Origin: Photobacterium sp. TLY01
GTDB lineage: Bacteria; Pseudomonadota; Gammaproteobacteria; Enterobacterales; Vibrionaceae
NCBI RefSeq assembly: GCF_021432065.1
Contig: NZ_CP090364.1
Span: forward strand, 2,122,601-2,186,600
Direction of reading: 5' to 3'
DNA: 64,000 nt
Under the pieces are notes generated by a model. The model did no database searches. It was given only the letters and a program-made list of their open reading frames with translations, and was not told the origin of the DNA. Position numbers and translations under genes: made by a program. Shown here piece after piece: positions 6,445-15,863 of this stretch. The stretch's first letter is position 1. The number at the start of each line of letters is the position of its first letter.

Positions 6445-9159
6445 TCAAGCCTTAGCCGCAACCTTCTTGCTTTTTGCTGCCGGCATCACTTTGGTGACTT
6501 CAGCAGGCTTTTGATCTGCATTTTTCTTGATTACAGTCGTGCCTTCAAAGGTTTCCCCTTCGACATACGCCTTTCCGTAATAAGAAGCCAGAAGCACCTC
6601 TTTCAGCTCGCTAATCAGCGGATAACGCGGGTTCGCGCCGGTGCACTGATCATCAAAGGCTTCAACGGCCAGTTCATCCAGTTTTGCCAGGAAGTCAGAT
6701 TCTGATACGCCTGCCGCCTGAATGGACTTAGGAATATCCAAATCATCTTTCAGCGCATCCAGCCAGCTCAGCAAGCGCTCAATTTTCTGTGCAGTACGGT
6801 CACCGGGCTGAGAAAGGCCCAGGTGATCGGCCACTTCGGCATAACGACGACGCGCTTGCGGGCGGTCGTACTGAGAGAAAGCCGTCTGCTTGGTTGGATT
6901 GTCGTTGGCGTTATAACGCACCACATTCGCTATCAGCAAGGCGTTTGCCAGACCATGCGGAATATGGAACTCTGCGCCGATCTTGTGCGCCATAGAGTGA
7001 CACACGCCCAGGAAGGCATTGGCAAATGCAATACCGGCGATGGTTGCCGCGTTATGAACTTTCTCACGGGCAATCGGGTCTTTCGCACCGTTGGCATAAC
7101 TGGAAGGCAGGTATTGCTTGAGCAGTTGCAGTGCCTGCAATGCCTGGCCATCTGAATACTCGTTTGCCAACACAGAAACATAGGCTTCCAACGCATGGGT
7201 CACCGCGTCATAGCCACCGAAAGCCGTCAGTGATTTGGGCATGTTCATCACCAGATTGGCATCGACGATTGCCATCTGTGGTGTCAGTTCATAATCAGCC
7301 AGCGGGTATTTCGCGCCTGTCTCGTCATCAGTAACAACCGCAAACGGCGTCACTTCAGAGCCCGTACCGGATGTGGTAGTAATACACACCAACTCCGCTT
7401 TTTTACCCATTTTCGGGAATTTGTAGATACGTTTACGGATATCCATAAAGCGCATCGCCAGCTCTTCAAAGTGGGTTTCCGGATGTTCATACATCACCCA
7501 CATGATTTTCGCGGCGTCCATCGGTGAACCACCACCCAGCGCAATGATCACATCAGGCTGGAAGCTCTTCATTGCTTCCGCACCTTTTTTGACTATGGTG
7601 AGCGTTGGATCGGCTTCCACATCGTAGAAAGCATGGACATCAATGCCCTGTGCTTTGAGCAATGTCATCACTTCATCAGCATAGCCGTTATTAAACAGGA
7701 AGCGGTCGGTCACCAGAAAGGCACGTTTCTTATCTTCCAGATCCGTCAGCGCCACAGGCAGGCTGCCACGGCGGAAGTAGATGGACTTAGGCAATTTGTG
7801 CCACAGCATGTTTTCAGCTCGCTTCGCCACTGTTTTCTTGTTGATCAAGTGCTTAGGCCCTACGTTTTCAGAGATAGAGTTCCCCCCCCATGAACCGCAG
7901 CCTAAAGTCAAAGATGGCGCGATGTTGAAGTTGTACAGATCACCAATCCCGCCATGAGTCGTCGGGATATTCACCAGAATTCGCGCGGTTTTCAGCTTGT
8001 CACCAAAATACTTAATGCGATCTTCATTGATATCCTGATTGGTGTATAAGCCCGAGGTGTGACCAATACCGCCAAGATCAACCATCTGGCAAGCCATCTC
8101 TACTGCATCTTCGAAGGTTTTGGCACGGAACATCCCCAGGGTTGGCGACAGTTTCTCATGAGCAAACTCTTCATCAATCGTGATGGCCTCACCTTCACCA
8201 ATCAGCACTTTAGTATCTGCAGGCACTGACACCCCGGCCATTTCAGCAATTTTTGTTGCGGGCTGGCCGACGATGTCGGCATTCAGGTTCCCTTCAATCA
8301 AAATCACTTTGCGGACTTTATCGGCTTCTTCTTTGCTCAGGACATAGCCTTTGTGGCTGGCAAAACGCGCCTTCACTTCGTCATAGATTTCATCCATCAC
8401 GATCACGGCCTGCTCTGAGGCACACACCACGCCATTATCAAATGTCTTCGACATCAGCACAGAGGCCACAGCACGTTTTACATCGGCCGTTTCATCAATC
8501 ACCACAGGCACGTTACCGGCGCCGACGCCAATGGCCGGTTTGCCTGACGAGTAAGCCGCTTTCACCATGCCCGGACCGCCGGTGGCCAGAATCAGGTTCA
8601 GATCCGGGTGCTTCATCAGAGCGTTAGACAGCTCAACCGAAGGCTGATCAATCCAACCGATAATATCTTTCGGCGCGCCAGCCGCGACGGCTGCGTCCAA
8701 CACCAGCTTCGCCGCTGCATTGGTGGATGCTTTCGCCCGTGGGTGCGGAGAGAAAATAATACCGTTCCGGGTTTTGAGTGAAATCAGGGATTTGAAGATC
8801 GCTGTTGAGGTTGGGTTTGTCGTGGGCACAATGCCGCAGATGATACCGACAGGCTCTGCGATGGTGATGGTGCCGAACTCGTCATTCTCTTCCAGAATGC
8901 CGCAGGTCTTTTCGTCTTTGTATTTGTTGTAAATAAATTCAGAGGCAAAGTGGTTTTTGATCACCTTGTCTTCAACGATCCCCATGCCGGACTCTTGTAC
9001 GGCTTGCTGGGCCAGAGGAATACGAGCATTGTTTGCCGCCAGAGAGGCGGCACGGAAAATCTTGTCTACTTGCTCCTGCGAGTAGGTGGCAAATATCTTC
9101 TGTGCGGCTTTTACACGGGCAACCATTGCATCGAGTTCTGCCAAATTCGTTACAGGCAT
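6445..9159 (-). CDS. adhE: Bifunctional acetaldehyde-CoA/alcohol dehydrogenase
   Basis: AdhE turns acetyl-CoA to acetaldehyde and then ethanol with two NADH, regenerating NAD+ in fermentation. The 904-residue product has an N-terminal CoA-acylating aldehyde dehydrogenase (nucleophile Cys in GVVCASEQ, about residue 250) and a C-terminal iron alcohol dehydrogenase (GGGSPMDAAK for NAD; HSMAHKIGAEFHIPHG for Fe). E. coli AdhE is 891 residues; the extra length is an Ala/Lys-rich tail (AKSKKVAAKA). ATG at 9159 is chosen because AGGAG lies seven bases upstream; the in-frame TTG six bases earlier is too close to that site. Regulation by oxygen and nitrate is suggested by sites in the 610-base upstream gap. 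Confidence 0.97.
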   Translation of the reverse strand: MPVTNLAELDAMVARVKAAQKIFATYSQEQVDKIFRAASLAANNARIPLAQQAVQESGMGIVEDKVIKNHFASEFIYNKYKDEKTCGILEENDEFGTITIAEPVGIICGIVPTTNPTSTAIFKSLISLKTRNGIIFSPHPRAKASTNAAAKLVLDAAVAAGAPKDIIGWIDQPSVELSNALMKHPDLNLILATGGPGMVKAAYSSGKPAIGVGAGNVPVVIDETADVKRAVASVLMSKTFDNGVVCASEQAVIVMDEIYDEVKARFASHKGYVLSKEEADKVRKVILIEGNLNADIVGQPATKIAEMAGVSVPADTKVLIGEGEAITIDEEFAHEKLSPTLGMFRAKTFEDAVEMACQMVDLGGIGHTSGLYTNQDINEDRIKYFGDKLKTARILVNIPTTHGGIGDLYNFNIAPSLTLGCGSWGGNSISENVGPKHLINKKTVAKRAENMLWHKLPKSIYFRRGSLPVALTDLEDKKRAFLVTDRFLFNNGYADEVMTLLKAQGIDVHAFYDVEADPTLTIVKKGAEAMKSFQPDVIIALGGGSPMDAAKIMWVMYEHPETHFEELAMRFMDIRKRIYKFPKMGKKAELVCITTTSGTGSEVTPFAVVTDDETGAKYPLADYELTPQMAIVDANLVMNMPKSLTAFGGYDAVTHALEAYVSVLANEYSDGQALQALQLLKQYLPSSYANGAKDPIAREKVHNAATIAGIAFANAFLGVCHSMAHKIGAEFHIPHGLANALLIANVVRYNANDNPTKQTAFSQYDRPQARRRYAEVADHLGLSQPGDRTAQKIERLLSWLDALKDDLDIPKSIQAAGVSESDFLAKLDELAVEAFDDQCTGANPRYPLISELKEVLLASYYGKAYVEGETFEGTTVIKKNADQKPAEVTKVMPAAKSKKVAAKA

Positions 9160-9303
9160 AGTCAAACTCCTAACTTTAAGATTGAAAACTTTTTAGTAAG
9201 GATACGTCTCTGATTCCTTGCCATGAGAGCGCTTCACGCCAATTGAGCACACTTAGTAAATTGCTTTCAAAACTGATTTTATGACTTCATTGCCAGGTGA
9301 GAC

Positions 9304-9317
9304 TTGATCTGGATCAT
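9304..9317. promoter_or_regulatory. FNR-like site upstream of adhE
   Basis: TTGATCTGGATCAT matches the FNR consensus TTGAT-N4-ATCAA at 9 of 10 defined positions. It lies about 145 bases upstream of the adhE start codon, a fitting place for anaerobic control of a fermentation enzyme. Confidence 0.55.
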
Positions 9318-9512
9318 GCTAAACGCACACATCAACACGATGTCACAAGCCAGAAAAAAGCAATCAAGTCAATTATTTAAAAAGCAACTCAATTGAAATC
9401 ATTCACAAAACAAATGTTTACACACTCGCCACCATGAAAATAAATTTCACACCGGTAATTTTATTTCACAACGAAAGAACAGAGTTAGCTCCCGCAAACG
9501 GCTACGGGCAAA

Positions 9513-9528
9513 TACCCCGTTATGGGTA
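9513..9528. promoter_or_regulatory. NarL/NarP-like 7-2-7 site between adhE and the channel gene
   Basis: TACCCCGTTATGGGTA is two inverted heptamers separated by two bases, the arrangement bound by NarL/NarP. The right half matches the heptamer consensus fully; the left half differs at its inner base. E. coli adhE is nitrate-repressed through NarL, so the position is meaningful, although it is 350 bases from the start codon and could also serve the divergent channel gene. Confidence 0.45.
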
Positions 9529-9775
9529 GTATTCACACCACATAAAGCCTAATCCAGTAAGGCTCAGAACGACAATGTCACTGTATGACTTTTTTACTGC
9601 CAATAAGCAACATCGAGCATAAATCTAGTAGAGAAAGCAGGAATAACAAAGAAAAACAGTGAAATAGAAGCAGTCAAGCTTGTTTTCTCCTGCTGCTGTC
9701 AACTGAGTCAGCGCTTACCGGCAGCAGGCGCACATCGCGCGGAAATGGCTCTGGCAAAGGCCGCGACTCTTAAGT
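9529..9775. other. Remainder of the adhE/channel intergenic region
   Basis: The gap between the divergent adhE and channel genes is about 615 bases and AT-rich near adhE. Besides the FNR-like and NarL-like sites it contains an inverted repeat, CCTGCTGC (9689-9696) and GCAGCAGG (9721-9728), about 50 bases before the channel start. No credible small gene or tRNA was seen. Confidence 0.4.
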
Positions 9776-10657
9776 ATGCTTTATTTTTCAATCGCTCAGA
9801 TGTTATTTATGTCCGACTCAACACTCAAAGAAAAACTCTACATCACCATCTTTGGCACCCACACCCCGGCGGGCAAAGCATTTGATATCACACTCATTCT
9901 GACCATACTGGCATCGATCATTGTACTGATGCTCGGGTCTGTCAGCCCGATCAGCCAGGAGTGGGGGCAGCTGTTCTACCGGATGGAATGGGGATTTACA
10001 CTGATCTTTACGCTTGAGTATCTGCTCAGGCTGTACTGCTCTCCCAAGCCGGCCGCGTATGCCCGGAGTTTTTATGGCCTTGTCGATTTGCTGGCTATTT
10101 TACCCACCTATCTGGTGTTTTTTTTCCCGGCCGCCCATTACCTGATGGTCATCCGGTTACTGCGAGTCATGCGTATATTTCGGGTACTAAAGCTGGTTCG
10201 CTATCTGCAAGATTCTAATTTGCTGCTGAGATCCTTATTACAATCCAGCCGCAAGATTTTTATCTTTTTCACGACGGTCGCGATCCTGGTTACTGTATTT
10301 GGTTCACTGATGTTTGTGATTGAAGGACCAGAACATGGCTTTACCAGCATTCCTTACAGCATTTACTGGGCCATCGTGACCTTAACAACTGTAGGCTACG
10401 GCGATCTGGTGCCTCAGACAGATCTCGGCAAAACACTCGCCTCTTTCACGATGCTGCTGGGTTACTCCATTATTGCCATCCCCACTGGTATTATCACGGC
10501 AGAAATTGGCCACCAGAGTCAGTTACACCGAAGCCTGGTGAAATGCATGAACTGCTCACGCTCAGGGCATGAACCCGACGCCATCTTCTGTAAACACTGC
10601 GGCAGCGAACTTGCACATCCGGATGACAGGGTCGTCTCTGCACCTGTCTCAAAATGA
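9776..10657 (+). CDS. Voltage-gated K+ channel with C-terminal zinc ribbon
   Basis: A 293-residue six-helix ion channel. S1-S6 span about residues 25-240. S4 carries regularly spaced arginines (IRLLRVMRIFRVLKLVR), the voltage-sensor pattern. The pore loop has TTVGYGD (Gly207-Tyr208-Gly209), the K+ selectivity filter. After S6 the protein ends in a small zinc ribbon: Cys257-x2-Cys260 and Cys272-x2-Cys275. It acts in the inner membrane. ATG 9776 has no clear ribosome site, and in-frame ATGs at 9800 and 9809 are possible starts that would not affect S1. A terminator follows and the next gene, cysS, converges on it. Confidence 0.9.
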   Translation: MLYFSIAQMLFMSDSTLKEKLYITIFGTHTPAGKAFDITLILTILASIIVLMLGSVSPISQEWGQLFYRMEWGFTLIFTLEYLLRLYCSPKPAAYARSFYGLVDLLAILPTYLVFFFPAAHYLMVIRLLRVMRIFRVLKLVRYLQDSNLLLRSLLQSSRKIFIFFTTVAILVTVFGSLMFVIEGPEHGFTSIPYSIYWAIVTLTTVGYGDLVPQTDLGKTLASFTMLLGYSIIAIPTGIITAEIGHQSQLHRSLVKCMNCSRSGHEPDAIFCKHCGSELAHPDDRVVSAPVSK

Positions 10658-10690
10658 TCTCAGAATAACGAAGCCGGATCAGCACGCACA

Positions 10691-10716
10691 AAAAAGCCCT
10701 CTTGCGAGGGCTTTCT
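10691..10716. terminator. Terminator between the K+ channel gene and cysS
   Basis: The stem AAGCCCTC (10694-10701) pairs with GAGGGCTT (10706-10713) over a TTGC loop, with A-runs before and T's after. It can serve both convergent genes. Confidence 0.85.
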
Positions 10717-10746
10717 CATTCAGTTTTACCATGATCCGATAAACGG

Positions 10747-12126
10747 TTATTTACGGCGCCAGGTCGTACCTTGCGGACCATCTTCAAGAATGATACCCAT
10801 TGCAGTCAAGGTATCACGGGCGGCATCTGCAGCTGCCCAGTCTTTGGCAGCACGGGCATCCAGGCGTTGTTGGATAAGAGCTTCAATTTCGGCCACATCA
10901 TCTGCCTTGGCACTGCTTTGCAAGAAGGTTTCTGGATCCTGCGCCAGCAGTCCCAGTACTTCGCCCAGTGCACGCAACTGAGCACCGAGCGCTGAGGCCG
11001 CCTGCAGATCTTCACCTTTCAGGCGGTTAATCTCACGCGCCATATCAAACATCACAGAGTAGGCTTCCGGTGTATTAAAATCGTCATCCATGGCCGTGGT
11101 AAAGCGTGCGACAAAGGCTTCACCACCCTGTGCGGCAACGTCCGTATCCAAGCCACGCAGTGCCGTATACAGACGCTCCAGCGCGGAACGCGCTTGCTTC
11201 AAGTTCTCTTCGCTGTAATTAAGCTGGCTGCGATAATGGCCTGACATCAGGAAATAACGAACCGTTTCAGCATCGTAATGACCTAAAACGTCACGAATGG
11301 TGAAGAAATTACCCAGTGATTTGGACATTTTCTCCCGATCAACCATGACCATACCGCTGTGCATCCAGGTATTCACATACTGGGTATCATGGGCACAGCA
11401 GGATTGTGCAATTTCATTTTCGTGATGCGGAAACTGAAGATCAGAGCCGCCGCCGTGAATATCAAAATGATCGCCCAGAATGGCAGAGTTCATCGCAGAA
11501 CATTCTATGTGCCAGCCCGGACGGCCAGGACCCCATGGCGATTCCCAGGTCGGCTCACCCGGCTTGGACATTTTCCACAGTACAAAATCCAGCGGGCTGC
11601 GTTTTGCTGTTTCAATGTCGACACGTGCACCGGCTTGCAGCTGCTCCAGATCCTGGCCAGACAGCTTACCGTATTCGTCAAACTTACTGACTTCAAACAT
11701 CACATCGCCGTTGTCTGCCACGTACGCGAAACCGCGTTCGATCAGACGCTCACACAGTGCAATGATTTCCGGAATAAACTGAGTTGCACGCGGCTCAATA
11801 TCCGGACGCGCCATGCCTAAAGCATCAAAATCGGCGTACATTTCACCGATCAGGCGCTCAGTCAAAGTCTCGCAACTTTCACCGTTTTCTGCTGCGCGTT
11901 TGATAATTTTATCATCAATATCCGTGATATTACGGACAAACGTCAAATCATAACCGCTGTATCGCAAATAGCGTGAGACCACATCGAATGCAACAAAGGT
12001 GCGTCCATGGCCGATGTGACATAAATCGTAAATCGTAACCCCGCAGACGTACATGCCTATTTTACCAGGCACTATGGGTTTAAATTCCTCTTTTTGTCTA
12101 GTCAGTGAGTTATAGATCTTTAACAT
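10747..12126 (-). CDS. cysS: Cysteinyl-tRNA synthetase
   Basis: CysRS charges tRNA-Cys with cysteine in the cytosol. The 459-residue length matches E. coli (461). The class I signatures are present: HIGHGRTF in the N-terminal Rossmann fold and KMSKSLGNF near residue 270. The zinc-binding residues around CGVTIYD and the CSAMN...HHENE region are present. It diverges from ppiB, as in E. coli. The start is an ATG with only a weak ribosome site. Confidence 0.97.
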   Translation of the reverse strand: MLKIYNSLTRQKEEFKPIVPGKIGMYVCGVTIYDLCHIGHGRTFVAFDVVSRYLRYSGYDLTFVRNITDIDDKIIKRAAENGESCETLTERLIGEMYADFDALGMARPDIEPRATQFIPEIIALCERLIERGFAYVADNGDVMFEVSKFDEYGKLSGQDLEQLQAGARVDIETAKRSPLDFVLWKMSKPGEPTWESPWGPGRPGWHIECSAMNSAILGDHFDIHGGGSDLQFPHHENEIAQSCCAHDTQYVNTWMHSGMVMVDREKMSKSLGNFFTIRDVLGHYDAETVRYFLMSGHYRSQLNYSEENLKQARSALERLYTALRGLDTDVAAQGGEAFVARFTTAMDDDFNTPEAYSVMFDMAREINRLKGEDLQAASALGAQLRALGEVLGLLAQDPETFLQSSAKADDVAEIEALIQQRLDARAAKDWAAADAARDTLTAMGIILEDGPQGTTWRRK

Positions 12127-12301
12127 GTCTGATAATTACTCATTTCAGGGGTTACGATTCAAAGGGCTGATTATACCCAAGTCGCCTCAAGATGCTAGGT
12201 TCAGCGAGATTTGCATGCTTTGCTGGCGCGGTCGCGATTTTACCAATCCCAACCCTCTTCTATAGTTATAGAATTAACCCGGTTCACCTGTATAAACTGT
12301 A

Positions 12302-12329
12302 TTGACGCTTTGCCTTAGTTCGTTAGAAT
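12302..12329 (+). promoter_or_regulatory. Sigma-70-type promoter for ppiB
   Basis: TTGACG (12302-12307) and TAGAAT (12324-12329) are 16 bases apart, about 40 bases ahead of the ppiB start codon. Confidence 0.6.
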
Positions 12330-12369
12330 TCAGGGTTTAATGCAATACACTCCAGTTAAGGATAAGCTC

Positions 12370-12867
12370 ATGGTAACGCTTCACACCACTTTCGGTGATA
12401 TTAAAATCCAGCTCAACACAGAAAAAGCCCCAGAAACCAGTGCGAACTTCCTGCAGTACTGTCGTGACGGTTTTTACAATGGCACACTGTTTCACCGTGT
12501 GATTGACGGCTTCATGATTCAGGGTGGCGGTATGGCCTCCGGCATGGTTGAGAAAGAAACCCGTGCGCCAATCAAAAATGAAGCGAACAATGGTCTGAGT
12601 AACAAAACTGGCAGCATCGCGATGGCCCGTACCATGGAGCCACATTCAGCAAGTTCTCAATTCTTCATCAACGTCAATGATAACAACTTCCTCGATTTCA
12701 AATCTGAAACGCCGGATGGTTGGGGATACTGCGTATTTGGTGAAGTGGTTGAAGGAATGGATATCGTCAACAAGATCAAAGCGGTCGCAACAGGTAACTG
12801 GGGCTACGTGCACCAGGACGTGCCGGTTGAAGAAGTTGCCATCAATTCTGTGACCATCGAAGAATAA
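12370..12867 (+). CDS. ppiB: Cytosolic peptidyl-prolyl cis-trans isomerase B (cyclophilin)
   Basis: A 165-residue cyclophilin that speeds proline isomerisation during folding. Visible cyclophilin motifs are [13 protein letters not shown] (catalytic Arg), the SQFFIN strand and [10 protein letters not shown]. No signal peptide, so it is the cytosolic PpiB type rather than PpiA. ATG 12370 is chosen: it has AAGGA upstream and matches the known N-terminus MVT(L/F)HT; an in-frame ATG 30 bases earlier lacks a ribosome site. It precedes lpxH with a hairpin between the two. Confidence 0.96.
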   Translation: MVTLHTTFGDIKIQLNTEKAPETSANFLQYCRDGFYNGTLFHRVIDGFMIQGGGMASGMVEKETRAPIKNEANNGLSNKTGSIAMARTMEPHSASSQFFINVNDNNFLDFKSETPDGWGYCVFGEVVEGMDIVNKIKAVATGNWGYVHQDVPVEEVAINSVTIEE

Positions 12868-12877
12868 TTTCCTGCCA

Positions 12878-12902
12878 AGGTGGCCGCTCACACCGGCCAC
12901 CT
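12878..12902 (+). other. Hairpin between ppiB and lpxH
   Basis: AGGTGGCCG (12878-12886) pairs with CGGCCACCT (12894-12902) over a 7-base loop. No T-tract follows, so it is probably an RNA-stability or attenuation hairpin within the ppiB-lpxH transcript rather than a full terminator. Confidence 0.45.
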
Positions 12903-12914
12903 GTCTCAATACTT

Positions 12915-13658
12915 ATGACCATATGTTTTATAGCTGATTTGCACCTGAGTGCGGATCGCCCTGATATTACCAATTGTTTTCTGCACTTTATGTCAACTGA
13001 GGCAACCCAGTGCGACACACTCTATGTGTTGGGTGATCTGTTTGAAATGTGGATTGGTGATGATGATGACAATCCCTTCCATCGCCAGATCAAACGTGCA
13101 TTTAAAGCACTGACGGATTCTGGTGTGCCCTGTTTTTTCATCCACGGCAACCGTGATTTCCTGATCGGCAAGCAATTCAGCCGCGAAACGGGCGTGAAGT
13201 TATTACCAGAACACACAGTGATTGACCTGTTCGGTACGCCAACGTTAATTTTGCATGGTGACACCTTGTGTACCCTGGATGAAAGCTATCAGCGTTACCG
13301 AAAAAAAGTCCATAACCCATTTATTCAGTGGCTATTTTTACGCTTACCTCTGGCATGGCGCCAGGCTGTCGGCCGCAAGATGCGCTCTGGCAGCAGTAGC
13401 AACAATCAAATGAAGTCCTATGACATCATGGATGTGACGCCGCAAGCTGTGATTGACTTGATGTCAGAACACAAGGTGAGCCATATGATCCACGGCCATA
13501 CCCATCGTCCGGCTGTTCATGATTTAACCATTGATGGTCAGCATGCCACGCGAACCGTACTGGGAGACTGGTATGATCAGGGCTCCGTTTTGCTCTGCAC
13601 ACCTGCAGGCTGTCAGCTTCAATCGCGCAGCTTCAGAGTGGCAGAACAAAATCAGTGA
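12915..13658 (+). CDS. lpxH: UDP-2,3-diacylglucosamine diphosphatase
   Basis: LpxH hydrolyses UDP-2,3-diacylglucosamine to lipid X and UMP, the fourth step of lipid A synthesis, at the inner face of the cytoplasmic membrane. The 247-residue protein shows the calcineurin-like metallophosphoesterase motifs in order: ADLHLS, GDLFEMWIGDD, GNRDF, HGDTL and HGHTHRP. The ppiB-lpxH adjacency is the same in E. coli. Translation starts at ATG 12915 without a strong ribosome site. Confidence 0.96.
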   Translation: MTICFIADLHLSADRPDITNCFLHFMSTEATQCDTLYVLGDLFEMWIGDDDDNPFHRQIKRAFKALTDSGVPCFFIHGNRDFLIGKQFSRETGVKLLPEHTVIDLFGTPTLILHGDTLCTLDESYQRYRKKVHNPFIQWLFLRLPLAWRQAVGRKMRSGSSSNNQMKSYDIMDVTPQAVIDLMSEHKVSHMIHGHTHRPAVHDLTIDGQHATRTVLGDWYDQGSVLLCTPAGCQLQSRSFRVAEQNQ

Positions 13659-13873
13659 CACATACTCAAACCCACGCATAACCCGGTGATTCATAACCAG
13701 AGACTGAATTCGGCTCAGCACCGGGCATTACTTTTACTTATCAACCCTATCTTTTGGGCTTAAGATCACAAGCCGCGCAATTTCTCAGCGAAAGGTCACA
13801 GCCAGTGGAAAATTCTACTGCTAATGTTACGCAACAGTGATAATTATTAGTAATATACCGGTTCACACCTGTC

Positions 13874-15169
13874 ATGCGGACTATTCACCAAAGAGAATCA
13901 CTGGCAATGCAAGCCCTCGCCAACACAACGATAACCATAAACAGTGCTGATATCATGTATTCTTATCTTGCCCGGCAGCCCGTTTTAGATCGCGACAAAA
14001 CGACTATTGGCTACGAATTGCTCTTTCGCGATGGGCCCAAAAATTGTTTCCCGGATGTGCCACCTGAAGAAGCAACGAACCGCTTATTACTGAACAATTT
14101 CTTCTCTAACGGTTCCAACGATGTCTGCAGTGGCAAGCTCGCCTTTGTCAATTTTCCTGAACAAAGCCTGCTGAAAGGCACACCACTTCTTTTTCCGTCC
14201 CATAGTTTTGTGATTGAAGTCCTGGAAAGCTGCACCCCCTCTGACACACTTCTGGATACGGTCAGAGATCTTCATCAGCGGGGTTACCAGATAGCACTGG
14301 ACGATTTTAATCCGAGTGTGGAATGGAACCGATTTCTGCCTTTCGTTCACATCATCAAGTTTGATTTACAGCTGACACCGATTGATAAAGCGCGATTCTT
14401 TATCCGCCGTCACAAAGACAAACCCATTCAGTTTCTGGCTGAAAAAGTGGAAACCTACGCCGAATTCACAGAAGCCAAAGCGGCGGGCTTCCATCTGTTT
14501 CAGGGATATTTCTTCAGCAAACCGGAAATGATGCAGCAAAAGACGCTCAGCCCTTCCGCGCTGACCACACTGCGGCTCTACCAGCAAATCTGCCAGGATG
14601 TCGTGAACTTTGATGAGGCGGAAGAAATTATTGCGACTGATTTGTCCTTGTCGTACAAATTATTACGCCATGTGAATGCCATCACCTCAAACCGTGCTGT
14701 GCCCATTTCTTCGTTCAAACAGGCACTCATTTATCTGGGAGAAGAAAGACTTCGCCGCTTTATCAGTTTTGTCGCAACCTCACACGTGACCCGTGACAAG
14801 CCGCCATCACTCTACTGCCTGTCTTTACAACGGGCTCACTTGTGTGAACTGCTGGCCGCTGATATTTCCCCGAAATTAAATGGCAACCGTGCATTCCTGA
14901 CAGGGCTTTTCTCGATGCTGGATTCGCTGCTTGATCAGCCGCTTGATGTGTTAATCCCTATGTTGCCGCTTGATATCAGTATTCAGGACGCCTTGATTCA
15001 CCGCAGCGGAAAACTGGGATATCTGCTGTCGCTGGTCTGCGCCTACGATCATGCAGACTGGGACCAGGTGGATACCATGTGCATGAAACTGGGTCTGGAG
15101 AGTGAACATGTTGCGCACCGCTATCTGGAATCTTTAGAATGGGTTACCAGCATAGAAGAACTGCAATAA
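13874..15169 (+). CDS. EAL-HDOD c-di-GMP signalling protein
   Basis: A 431-residue protein of the YuxH type: an N-terminal EAL phosphodiesterase-like domain (about residues 30-230) and a C-terminal HDOD domain (about 230-420). In the EAL part the expected acidic and lysine positions are mostly kept: YELLFR in place of EALxR, IKFD, ALDDF, AEKVET and QGYFFSKP, so hydrolysis of c-di-GMP is possible. No membrane segment. Family homology begins at MYSYLARQPVLDRD (ATG 13955), so the true start may be 13955 or 13907; none has a good ribosome site. The stop codon directly abuts the start of the YchJ-like gene, indicating co-translation. Confidence 0.88.
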   Translation: MRTIHQRESLAMQALANTTITINSADIMYSYLARQPVLDRDKTTIGYELLFRDGPKNCFPDVPPEEATNRLLLNNFFSNGSNDVCSGKLAFVNFPEQSLLKGTPLLFPSHSFVIEVLESCTPSDTLLDTVRDLHQRGYQIALDDFNPSVEWNRFLPFVHIIKFDLQLTPIDKARFFIRRHKDKPIQFLAEKVETYAEFTEAKAAGFHLFQGYFFSKPEMMQQKTLSPSALTTLRLYQQICQDVVNFDEAEEIIATDLSLSYKLLRHVNAITSNRAVPISSFKQALIYLGEERLRRFISFVATSHVTRDKPPSLYCLSLQRAHLCELLAADISPKLNGNRAFLTGLFSMLDSLLDQPLDVLIPMLPLDISIQDALIHRSGKLGYLLSLVCAYDHADWDQVDTMCMKLGLESEHVAHRYLESLEWVTSIEELQ

Positions 15170-15658
15170 ATGATGACGAACACACAATTATGTCCTTGTG
15201 GCAGCCAGCAAGCTTTATCCGGCTGCTGCCAGCCAGTCCACCAGCATCCGTCGAAGGCCCACCATCCAGAGCAGCTCATGCGCGCCCGATACAGCGCGCA
15301 TGTTCTGGGACTGGTGGATTTTGTCGTCGCAACTTACCATCCCAGCTGTCAGGCCGAGCAATACAGGGATGCCATCGCTGATTCCGTCAATAGTGACTGG
15401 CTCGGACTTGAGGTCGTCAGCAGCCAGGTTACCAGCGAGAATGAAGGCTATGTTGAATTCAAAGCCTTTTACCGTGATGGTGACCAAGAGTACTGCCTGC
15501 ACGAAAAGTCACGCTTTTTACGTGAAATGGTCGACAACAGTCCGCAATGGTTCTATATCGACGGGGAATATCCGAAAGCGACTGAACCACAGAAAGTCGG
15601 CAGGAATGACCCCTGCCCGTGTGGTAGCGGCAAGAAATTTAAAAAGTGCTGTATGTAA
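15170..15658 (+). CDS. YchJ-family protein with two SEC-C zinc motifs
   Basis: A 162-residue cytosolic protein. An N-terminal CPCGS...GCC cluster (residues 8-20) and a C-terminal SEC-C motif, [16 protein letters not shown] (about 146-161), bracket an NTF2-like middle domain. This is the architecture of E. coli YchJ, whose role is not established; SEC-C motifs bind zinc and in SecA contact ribosomes and SecB. The start ATGATG lies immediately after the TAA of the EAL-HDOD gene. Confidence 0.9.
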   Translation: MMTNTQLCPCGSQQALSGCCQPVHQHPSKAHHPEQLMRARYSAHVLGLVDFVVATYHPSCQAEQYRDAIADSVNSDWLGLEVVSSQVTSENEGYVEFKAFYRDGDQEYCLHEKSRFLREMVDNSPQWFYIDGEYPKATEPQKVGRNDPCPCGSGKKFKKCCM

Positions 15659-15715
15659 GCCGCTCTCCCTGCGGCCTTGAGCAGGAAGAAATTTCTAAAA
15701 TGTACTAATTAACTA

Positions 15716-15744
15716 TTGCAAAACCGCCTGAGCTTAGTTAGTGT
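15716..15744 (+). promoter_or_regulatory. Candidate his operon promoter
   Basis: TTGCAA (15716-15721) and TAGTGT (15739-15744) are 17 bases apart and about 48 bases ahead of the leader peptide ATG. The -10 match is weak, so the assignment rests mainly on position. Confidence 0.35.
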
Positions 15745-15791
15745 GATTAGCAAGTCCACAGTCAATAATGATTTAGACAGAGTACATAATT

Positions 15792-15839
15792 ATGCGTATC
15801 CAACTGGTAAACCTACACCACCATCATCATCCTGATTAG
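15792..15839 (+). CDS. hisL: his operon leader peptide
   Basis: A 15-residue leader, MRIQLVNLHHHHHPD, with five consecutive histidine codons followed by Pro-Asp and TAG, very like the E. coli leader that ends in a His run plus PD. Ribosome stalling on the His codons when charged tRNA-His is scarce selects the antiterminator fold downstream. Confidence 0.93.
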   Translation: MRIQLVNLHHHHHPD

Positions 15840-15863
15840 TCTTTCAGGAGGATACGCCTCACT

